Source: Paenibacillaceae bacterium (GTDB lineage: Bacteria > Bacillota > Bacilli > Paenibacillales > NBRC-103111). Taken from it: 37,326 bases of DNA. The stretch is from the NCBI GenBank assembly GCA_029256185.1, contig JAQSYI010000063.1, positions 1 to 37,326 on the forward strand, written 5' to 3'. The position numbers and the translations under genes are program-made. Below are positions 31,368 to 37,326 of the stretch, in pieces; position 1 is the stretch's first letter, and each line of letters opens with the position of its first letter. The notes below the pieces were generated by a model that was given only the letters and a program-made list of their open reading frames with translations, did no database searches and had not been told where the DNA came from.

Positions 31368-31480
31368 CTGTTCACCTCCTTATAAACAGATATCCCCAAT
31401 AGCCTAGAAACCGCCGGTGTTACGAATCTCCACGCTATGGTTTTTGATGCCGCTGGCAGATTGCGCCTTTTATGCGACAA
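31368..31480 (-). promoter_or_regulatory. Structured leader of rpsO, possible S15 autoregulatory site
   Basis: On the minus strand CTGTT (31385-31389) and AACAG (31368-31372) flank the ribosome site and could mask it. Further upstream, CATAGC and GCTATTG can close a multi-branched fold. S15 is known to bind its own leader in several bacteria. The claim rests only on visible pairing. Confidence 0.4.
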
Positions 31481-31485
31481 GGGTT

Positions 31486-31515
31486 AGTATAGCACAAGCT
31501 GTATACCCATGTAAA
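31486..31515 (-). promoter_or_regulatory. Sigma-A promoter of rpsO
   Basis: On the minus strand TTTACA (31510-31515), an 18-base spacer and TATACT (31486-31491) with a TGC extension start just after the ribF stop. Confidence 0.68.
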
Positions 31516-31517
31516 TG

Positions 31518-32459
31518 TCAGGCCAAAATTTCTTTGGCCCTCTGCATGTCCGCATGAATCTGCTCTACCAGTTCATCTGCCGAACCGAATTTGCGTTCAT
31601 GACGGATAAAGCCGATAAAGCGGATGACAACCTCTTCCCCATAAATAAACCGGTTGAAATCGAATAAGTGCACTTCAAGCGTATCCTGCCCTTCCTCCTT
31701 GGCAAAGGTGGGCTTCCAACCGATATTCATAACGCCCTTGACCCACTGGTCCTTCACCTGCAGCAAAACGGCATACACGCCTCTGCCGGGAACAACATAA
31801 GCATCCGATGGTTCCACATTGGCGGTGGGAACACCGATCGTCCGCCCCCTGCCTTCACCTGTGACCACTTGGCCGCTGATGGAATAATCACGGTTGAGCA
31901 GGCGGTTAGCCTTCTCCACTTGTCCGTTCAGCAGGCATTCCCGGATGAGAGTGCTGCTGACCTTCTCGCCGTACATATGATAAGGACGCACCACCTCTAC
32001 CGCGAACCGTCCGGCAGCAAGGGTCCCCAGCGTGTCGGCATTGCCTGCGCCCTGGTGGCCGAAGGTGAAGTCGAACCCCACCACCAGCGTCTGGATCTGA
32101 AGCGGAACAAGCATGGATTCGACAAAAAAACCGGGAGACAGCTTGGCGAATTCCTCATTAAACGAGATCAAGTACACTTGCTCCAGGCCCAGGGCGGAAA
32201 ATTGCTTCAGCTTGTCCTTCAACGGAGTCAGAGATTCCTTGTACCGGGATAAACCCAGTATCTCCCGGGGATGGGGATGAAACGTCATCACAGACGGAGT
32301 CAGACCAAGGCTCCGCGCCGTCTGCACCGCTCTGCCCAGCACCTCCTGGTGACCGCTGTGAATTCCGTCAAAATCACCGATTGCCATTACCTGAGCCCGG
32401 TCATCCGCCTTGCGCAACGCCAAACAGTTCGTCTCAGGAGTTACATGATATACCTGCAT
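31518..32459 (-). CDS. ribF: Bifunctional riboflavin kinase / FAD synthetase
   Basis: It converts riboflavin to FMN and FMN to FAD. The N-terminal nucleotidyltransferase has GDFDGIHSGH (28-37), VGFDFTFGHQGAGN and the STLIR motif. The C-terminal riboflavin-kinase domain (about 180-313) has GEGRGRTIGVPTANV and YGEEVVIRFIGFIR. The frame is open from 32477, but the extension contains the ribosome site. The ATG at 32457-32459, 4 bases after GGAG, starts MQVYHVTPE (313 residues). It lies 26 bases after truB in the infB-rbfA-nrnA-truB-ribF operon. No FMN riboswitch precedes it. Confidence 0.95.
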   Translation of the reverse strand: MQVYHVTPETNCLALRKADDRAQVMAIGDFDGIHSGHQEVLGRAVQTARSLGLTPSVMTFHPHPREILGLSRYKESLTPLKDKLKQFSALGLEQVYLISFNEEFAKLSPGFFVESMLVPLQIQTLVVGFDFTFGHQGAGNADTLGTLAAGRFAVEVVRPYHMYGEKVSSTLIRECLLNGQVEKANRLLNRDYSISGQVVTGEGRGRTIGVPTANVEPSDAYVVPGRGVYAVLLQVKDQWVKGVMNIGWKPTFAKEEGQDTLEVHLFDFNRFIYGEEVVIRFIGFIRHERKFGSADELVEQIHADMQRAKEILA

Positions 32460-32485
32460 AGTTCTCCACCTGCCCATGCGGCCGG

Positions 32486-33439
32486 CTAATTTGCTTCCGG
32501 CACAAACACTTTTTCCGGAACGAGCGCAACCCCGTCCTCTTGCAAACGAAACAGCCCCAGAAATCTTCCTTCAGGCCCATAGATCCGCCTTAAAGCTCTC
32601 ATATCCTCCGGTAGAGACACCTCTGTCTGAAATGACGCAAGCGCAGGATCTTCAATCCGGAGCGTCTTGCCCTGTGTGGCAGCGAGAGCCATGGCCGCAT
32701 TCACGGCAACCGCCGGGAAGAAGGAGACCGCCTCATCCGATGGCACAAGAAGTGTGGATAACGCCTCTTCACCGCGGCTCTTGGCATCGGCCAGCTCCTC
32801 AAGGGTCACGCAGCGCTCCCGGGTCATACCGCCGGTTGCCGTCCTAACGAGCCCGCCCATTACAGCAGGATAGCCCAGCGCCTTGCCGATATCGGCGCAT
32901 AAGGTGCGGATATAAGTCCCCTTGGAGCACAAGGCCCGGAAAACAATCTCGGGCTGGGTCAGCTCCAAATTCATACTTAATATCTCAATCTGGTAAATCG
33001 TCACCTGACGGGATTTGCGTTCTACGGTTTCACCGCTGCGGGCCAGTTCATACAGACGCTTACCGTCTACCTTAACCGCGGAATACATGGGGGGAATCTG
33101 CTGAATTATCCCCACAAAAGAAGCGACCGCACGACGCACAGTCTCGGGGTCCAAATATACGCTCTCCGAGCGCTCCGTAATTTGTCCGGTCATATCTTCT
33201 GTATCGGTAGCCATGCCAATCACAAGCCTGGCTTCATATTCCTTGGGCAACTCCTGTATGTATTCCACCAGACGGGTTGCCTTGCCGATGCATAACGGCA
33301 GCACACCGGTCACAGCAGGGTCAAGTGTCCCCGTATGTCCGATCCGCTTGATGCCGAGAATGCGTCTGGCTTTGGCAACAACGTCATGGGATGTGTAATC
33401 CACAGGCTTCCAAATAGGCAAAATACCTTCTGCATTCAT
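32486..33439 (-). CDS. truB: tRNA pseudouridine-55 synthase
   Basis: TruB makes pseudouridine 55 in the T-loop of tRNAs. The catalytic Asp is D40 in GHTGTLDPAVTGVLP; KPVDYTSHDVV, KEYEARLVIGMATDTED, PPMYSAVKVDGKRLYELAR and CSKGTYIRTL are further family blocks. A C-terminal PUA-like segment follows (about 255-317). The frame is open 69 bases further upstream, but the ATG at 33437-33439 overlaps the nrnA stop (ATGA) and starts MNAEGILPIWKP, the normal N-terminus. No strong ribosome site is present, consistent with coupling to nrnA. Confidence 0.95.
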   Translation of the reverse strand: MNAEGILPIWKPVDYTSHDVVAKARRILGIKRIGHTGTLDPAVTGVLPLCIGKATRLVEYIQELPKEYEARLVIGMATDTEDMTGQITERSESVYLDPETVRRAVASFVGIIQQIPPMYSAVKVDGKRLYELARSGETVERKSRQVTIYQIEILSMNLELTQPEIVFRALCSKGTYIRTLCADIGKALGYPAVMGGLVRTATGGMTRERCVTLEELADAKSRGEEALSTLLVPSDEAVSFFPAVAVNAAMALAATQGKTLRIEDPALASFQTEVSLPEDMRALRRIYGPEGRFLGLFRLQEDGVALVPEKVFVPEAN

Positions 33440-34452
33440 GAAAAAACACGTCTCACTTCCGCTAATACTTGCTCTACAACCGATTCCAAGGTGCCGGAAA
33501 CGGTGCAACCCGCTGCACGCACATGACCGCCGCCGCCGAAATGCTGGGCTATTGCCGCAACATCCGCATTGCCCGCGGAGCGGAAGCTGACCTTGTACGT
33601 TTGTTCGGAGGATTGCTTGAATAAGAGCCCTACTTCCACCCCTTCAATATTCCGGGGATAATTCACAAGCCCCTCTAAATCGGCATTATCCGCACCGGAT
33701 TCCTGAACATCCGTCAGGTTAACACTCATCCAGGCAATTTTCCGGTCAGGGGAAAAGGTTAGCTTGGCAAGCGCCTTCTGAAGAACCATCACGTGGGAGA
33801 AGGTCAGCTTCTCCAGCAGCTGATCGGCCAGTTCATTGCCTTCTACGCCATAATGCAGGAGCTCCGAAGCGATGCTGAATACCATGGGCGTCGTATTGGA
33901 ATAACGGAAGCCTCCCGTATCCGTCAACAATCCGGTGTACAGGCAATCTGCCAGAGGCTTATTCCAGCTGATGTTCAGAGCCACCGCCAGGTCATACAGC
34001 ACTTCGGCCGTAGCTGCAGCGTTCTCCCGCAGCAAATTAACGGTTCCAAAGGCATTATTGGTAGGATGATGGTCGATATTAAGCAGCGGAACCTGATTCG
34101 GGAACCACTCCGAAACCCGTCCAATCCGCTCATAATCCGCGCAATCGACTGCTATGACGCAATCGAACTCCGGCTTGGTTCCCGATTGGGAGGCTTCCGT
34201 ATAATTAAGTACCTGCTCATGTGCGGGCAGCATATGGAACTTGACAGGAACAGCACCTTCGTTGATCATCTTGAAGGACTTGCCAAGCTGCCGCAGCATC
34301 TGCCCGACGGCAAGGGTGGAGCCGATGGCATCCCCGTCAGGACTGACGTGGGACACCACCAGAAAACGATCCCGGGTATGGATGAACGCCTTGGCGTCCT
34401 CCAACTGCTGCCGATATTGAAACTCGTGCTCCGGCAGGCTCATTGCGCTCAT
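33436..34452 (-). CDS. nrnA: Oligoribonuclease / pAp phosphatase NrnA (DHH family)
   Basis: NrnA degrades nano-RNA and dephosphorylates 3'-phosphoadenosine 5'-phosphate. DHH-domain metal motifs are complete: SHVSPDGDAIGS (H35, D39, D41), VDCAD (D103), IDHHPTN (127-129) and TDTGGFRY. The DHHA1 domain ends in GGGGHVRAAG. The 338 residues are slightly longer than B. subtilis NrnA. The ATG overlaps the rbfA stop by 4 bases. Two nearby ATGs (34452 and 34443) are possible; the first is favoured by the coupling. Confidence 0.94.
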   Translation of the reverse strand: MSAMSLPEHEFQYRQQLEDAKAFIHTRDRFLVVSHVSPDGDAIGSTLAVGQMLRQLGKSFKMINEGAVPVKFHMLPAHEQVLNYTEASQSGTKPEFDCVIAVDCADYERIGRVSEWFPNQVPLLNIDHHPTNNAFGTVNLLRENAAATAEVLYDLAVALNISWNKPLADCLYTGLLTDTGGFRYSNTTPMVFSIASELLHYGVEGNELADQLLEKLTFSHVMVLQKALAKLTFSPDRKIAWMSVNLTDVQESGADNADLEGLVNYPRNIEGVEVGLLFKQSSEQTYKVSFRSAGNADVAAIAQHFGGGGHVRAAGCTVSGTLESVVEQVLAEVRRVFS

Positions 34453-34805
34453 GGATGTTCTTTCTCCTCATTGATCTTGTGGATCAGCTCTTCAATTCTG
34501 CTTCCGTAAGCAACTGAACTGTCAATCTGAAAAATCAGCTCCGGAACAATCCTTAAGCGGACCCGCTTGGACAACTCGGAACGGATAAACCCGTTGCCGC
34601 GGCTCAGAGCCTTCAGCGTCTCTTCCCGCTGCTGGTCGGAACCCATCACGCTAAGGTACACTTTGGCTTGGGACAGATCATTGGTCATTTCGACGCCCGT
34701 TATCGTGGTAAAACCCATCCGAGGGTCCTTAAATTCGGTTTGGAGAATGAGGCTGAGCTCTTTTTTGATCTGCTCCCCCACCCTGCCGGTACGAACCTTG
34801 GCCAT
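34449..34805 (-). CDS. rbfA: Ribosome-binding factor A
   Basis: RbfA is a small KH-fold protein for late maturation of the 30S subunit and 16S rRNA 5' end. The 118 residues include RVGEQIKKELSLILQTEFKDPR, TITGVEMTNDLSQAKVYLSVMG and RLRIVPELIFQIDSSVAYGSRIEELI. The ATG follows GAGAGGTG and lies 6 bases after the infB stop. It is conserved next to infB in most bacteria. Confidence 0.96.
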   Translation of the reverse strand: MAKVRTGRVGEQIKKELSLILQTEFKDPRMGFTTITGVEMTNDLSQAKVYLSVMGSDQQREETLKALSRGNGFIRSELSKRVRLRIVPELIFQIDSSVAYGSRIEELIHKINEEKEHP

Positions 34806-34811
34806 ACATAA

Positions 34812-37326
34812 TCACCTCTCAACGCTCTCCATGATAAACGCTTCTATAATATCCCCTTCCTTGAGGTCGTTAAACCGGTCAAGGGTGATGCCGCACTCGT
34901 AGCCTTGGGCCACTTCTTTGGCATCGTCTTTGAAGCGTTTCAGGGAATCCAGTTTGCCTTCGTATACCACAATTCCTTGACGGATCAGACGGGCCTCTGC
35001 AGAGCGGGAAATCTTGCCGCTTGTAACCATACAGCCTGCAATTGTGCCCACCTTGGAAATCTTGAAGGTATTGCGTACTTCGGCTTGACCGATGATTGTT
35101 TCCTTGAACACGGGATCGAGCAATCCCTTCATCGCGGACTCAATTTCTTCGATTACCTTGTAAATAACGCGGTGCAAGCGGATATCGACCTTTTCCTGTT
35201 CGGCGGTATTCATGGCTGCAGGTTCCGGGCGGACATTAAAACCAATAATGATCGCATTGGAGGCGGAGGCCAGAATAATATCCGACTCGGTAATAGCGCC
35301 TACACCTGCATGCAGAATCTTCACGCGGGCGCCTTCCACTTCGATCTTCTCCAGAGAGCCGCGGAGAGCTTCCACGGAGCCTTGTACGTCACCCTTGATG
35401 ATCACATTCAGATCCTTGATTTCGCCTTCCTTGATCTGCTTGAACAGATCATCCAGCGTAACCCGGGTGTTGGCTCCCATCTCGGATTGCCGTTGCTGGA
35501 TGGAACGCTTGTCGGCAATTTCACGGGCTTTGCGCTCGTCTTCGAAGGCCAGGAAGATATCGCCCGCTTGCGGGACTTCCGTCAGACCGGTAATTTCCAC
35601 CGGAGTGGACGGACCGGCTTCCTTAAGGCGCTTGCCCTTGTCATTAACCATGGCCCGGACGCGGCCGAAGGTATTGCCGGCGATAAAGGAATCGCCTACC
35701 TTCAATGTTCCGTTCTGGACAAGAACCCGTGCAACCGGTCCCTTGCCTTTATCAAGCTCCGCCTCGATCACTGTGCCGCGGGCGCGCTTGTTGGGATTAG
35801 CCTTGAATTCCTGAACCTCGGATACCAGCAGGATCATCTCCAGCAAGTTCTCCAGGCCAATGCGCTGCTTGGCGGAAATGGGAGCAAAGATCGTGTCGCC
35901 GCCCCACTCTTCGGAGACCAATTGGAACTCCATGAGCTCTTGCTTAATCCGCTCGATATTAGCACCGGGCTTGTCGATTTTGTTGACTGCTACGATAATC
36001 GGCACCTTGGCCGCCTTGGCATGGGCAATGGCTTCCTTCGTCTGCGGCATAACTCCGTCATCTGCAGCAACCACGAGGATGGTGATATCTGTCACCTGCG
36101 CGCCGCGGGCACGCATGGAAGTGAAGGCTTCATGACCCGGTGTATCCAGGAAGGTGATTTTCTTGCCGTTAATCTCAACTTGATAGGCTCCGATATGCTG
36201 GGTAATGCCGCCTGCTTCACCCTCGGTTACATTGGTATGGCGGATGGCATCCAGCAGCGTGGTTTTACCATGGTCAACGTGGCCCATGATGGTAACAACG
36301 GGAGGACGCTCCATCAATTCTGCCGGATCGTCATTCTCTTCGGTAGCTTCAATATTGGTTTCATCAACCGGAATTTTGAGCTCCACTTCTACTCCGTAAT
36401 CGCTGGAAATCAACTGGATCGTATCCAGATCCAGCTCCTGGTTGATGGTGGACATAACGCCCATCATAAGGAGCTTCTTAATCAGCTCCGCCACATCTTT
36501 ATGCAGAATCTTGGCAAACTCTCCAACTGTCATGGTGCCGCGCACAATAATCTTTTTTGGAGTGTTGTCAATCTTTTCTTTTCTAACCTGGGTAGGCTGA
36601 TTGCGGTTTCTGCCGGATCTTCTGTCATCGGGGCGCTTGGTAACAGGACGGGCGCGTTTGTTGGCCAGGCCTTTGTTTGCATTGGCGCTTGGCAGATCCA
36701 ACAGTGTCACATCATCGACGGACACGTTGGTGGGCACACGAATCGGCTTATCCTGAACCGGCTTGCGCACCGCATGCTCACGGGCATGATCACCGCGGGT
36801 CTTATCCCGCTCCGAAGAAGTGCGGCGAGTTGGCGGAGGACTGGAAATAGGCGTGCCTGCCGCTTGCAAAGCGGAAGCCATGGTTCCCATGCCCGGAGCA
36901 CGGTCATCACGGCGTTGGAAACCTCCTTGACCTCCTTGACCGCCTGTGCCCTGGCCATCGCGGCGTTGATAGCCGCCTTGACCGCCCTGGCCTCCTTGAC
37001 CGTCACGGCGCGGGTAGCTGCCGCCTTGGCCGCCGGTTCCCTGGCCTTCACGGCGCTGATACCCGCCTTGACCGCCCTGGCCTCCTTGACCTTCGCGGCG
37101 CGGATAGCTGCTTTGACCGCCCTGACCACCTGTTCCCTGGCCTTCACGGCGCTGATACCCGCCGCCTTGACCGCCCTGGCCTCCTTGACCCTCGCGGCGC
37201 GGATAGCTGCTTTGGCCGCCCTGACCGCCGGTTCCCTGGCCTTCACGGCGCTGATAGCCGCCTTGACCGCCCTGGCCCCCTTGACCTTCACGGCGCGGAT
37301 AGCTGCTTTGACCGCCTTGGCCACCG
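34812..37326 (-). CDS. infB: Translation initiation factor IF-2 (5' part outside the window)
   Basis: IF-2 is the GTPase that places initiator tRNA and joins the ribosomal subunits. The frame stays open to the window edge, so the true start is beyond 37326. The visible protein is 145 residues of Gly/Gln/Arg repeats (36921-37326), a basic linker, an IF2_N helical domain (MTVGEFAKILHKDVAELIKK), then the G domain: G1 GHVDHGKT at 36261-36284, G3 DTPGHEAF, G4 NKID. Domains II, III and the C2 initiator-tRNA domain follow, ending IIEAFIMESVER. An internal ATG at 36888-36890 (or 36879-36881) could start a short isoform, as known for IF-2 in other bacteria, but no strong ribosome site is seen before it. 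Confidence 0.97.
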   Translation of the reverse strand, partial: GGQGGQSSYPRREGQGGQGGQGGYQRREGQGTGGQGGQSSYPRREGQGGQGGQGGGYQRREGQGTGGQGGQSSYPRREGQGGQGGQGGYQRREGQGTGGQGGSYPRRDGQGGQGGQGGYQRRDGQGTGGQGGQGGFQRRDDRAPGMGTMASALQAAGTPISSPPPTRRTSSERDKTRGDHAREHAVRKPVQDKPIRVPTNVSVDDVTLLDLPSANANKGLANKRARPVTKRPDDRRSGRNRNQPTQVRKEKIDNTPKKIIVRGTMTVGEFAKILHKDVAELIKKLLMMGVMSTINQELDLDTIQLISSDYGVEVELKIPVDETNIEATEENDDPAELMERPPVVTIMGHVDHGKTTLLDAIRHTNVTEGEAGGITQHIGAYQVEINGKKITFLDTPGHEAFTSMRARGAQVTDITILVVAADDGVMPQTKEAIAHAKAAKVPIIVAVNKIDKPGANIERIKQELMEFQLVSEEWGGDTIFAPISAKQRIGLENLLEMILLVSEVQEFKANPNKRARGTVIEAELDKGKGPVARVLVQNGTLKVGDSFIAGNTFGRVRAMVNDKGKRLKEAGPSTPVEITGLTEVPQAGDIFLAFEDERKAREIADKRSIQQRQSEMGANTRVTLDDLFKQIKEGEIKDLNVIIKGDVQGSVEALRGSLEKIEVEGARVKILHAGVGAITESDIILASASNAIIIGFNVRPEPAAMNTAEQEKVDIRLHRVIYKVIEEIESAMKGLLDPVFKETIIGQAEVRNTFKISKVGTIAGCMVTSGKISRSAEARLIRQGIVVYEGKLDSLKRFKDDAKEVAQGYECGITLDRFNDLKEGDIIEAFIMESVER
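36921..37326. repeat. In-frame 96-99 bp repeats coding a Gly/Gln/Arg-rich segment of IF-2
   Basis: The protein unit of 32-33 residues alternates SSYPRREGQGG and GGYQRREGQGTGG blocks joined by GQGGQ. About four units are visible, and more may lie outside the window. DNA copies are nearly identical, suggesting recent expansion or gene conversion; the leftmost copies drift to RRD in place of RRE. Confidence 0.93.

Noticed and set aside
31367..31480. 38-residue N-terminal extension of rpsO
   Set aside because: The conserved S15 start has a strong ribosome site, and the extension covers the promoter-proximal leader.
32460..32485. FMN riboswitch ahead of ribF
   Set aside because: Only 26 bases separate ribF from truB, and no riboswitch motif is present.
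36707..37324. 205-codon minus-strand frame rich in Ala, Lys and Val overlapping infB
   Set aside because: It is the shifted reading of the infB repeat DNA. The infB frame is continuous with conserved IF-2 domains, and this frame ends just after the repeats without homology.

Overview
The window is a chromosomal stretch of an endospore-forming Firmicute, most likely Paenibacillus or a close relative in the Paenibacillaceae. This rests on about half GC content, protein sequences close to Bacillus-type families, clear Shine-Dalgarno sites with many TTG starts, a sporulation gene set (dpaA, dpaB, spoIIIE, sleB), and gene order that follows the infB-to-rny region of Bacillus subtilis. Every convincing gene lies on the minus strand, so transcription runs from the right end (37326) to the left end (1). 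I see no rRNA or tRNA genes, insertion sequences, prophage or CRISPR array.

Right to left in transcription order. (1) 37326-31097 is translation and RNA housekeeping: infB (5' part outside the window), rbfA, nrnA, truB, ribF, with short gaps or 4-base stop/start overlaps, then rpsO from its own promoter. (2) 30715-25619 holds pnp, the deacetylase-like ylxY, the M16 peptidase mlpA and dut. (3) 25618-25058 is non-coding, with a row of hairpins and a sigma-K-type promoter for dpaA. (4) 25057-21322 is dpaA-dpaB-dapG-dapA, the aspartate-to-dipicolinate branch that supplies the spore core; asd, which sits in this cluster in B. subtilis, is absent. (5) 21022-15534 holds an RNase J gene, tepA, ylzJ and the DNA translocase spoIIIE. 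(6) 15533-14207 is 1.3 kb without a convincing gene, filled with several unrelated short repeats and hairpins. (7) 14206-9501 holds sleB (cortex-lytic enzyme, sigma-G-like promoter), a pair of M16-peptidase paralogues of which only one keeps the zinc site, an SDR reductase, a tandem 70-bp repeat and a DUF3243 gene with a sigma-G-like promoter. (8) 9385-5935 holds a substrate-binding-like lipoprotein, ymfK, a RodZ-like protein, a 53-residue membrane protein and a YajQ-family protein. (9) 5772-1 holds rimO-pgsA-cinA as one operon, recA under a LexA/SOS box, recX, and the 5' end of rny.

The region is mostly conserved core genome. I did not find a clear undescribed defence, mobile or biosynthetic system. 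The parts that best repay a second look are the hairpin-rich region upstream of dpaA (25172-25470), the repeat-filled gap at 14207-15533, the 70-bp tandem repeat in the leader of the DUF3243 gene, the Arg/Gly/Gln repeat in the N-terminal region of IF2, the catalytically dead M16 partner, and the altered active site of YlxY.
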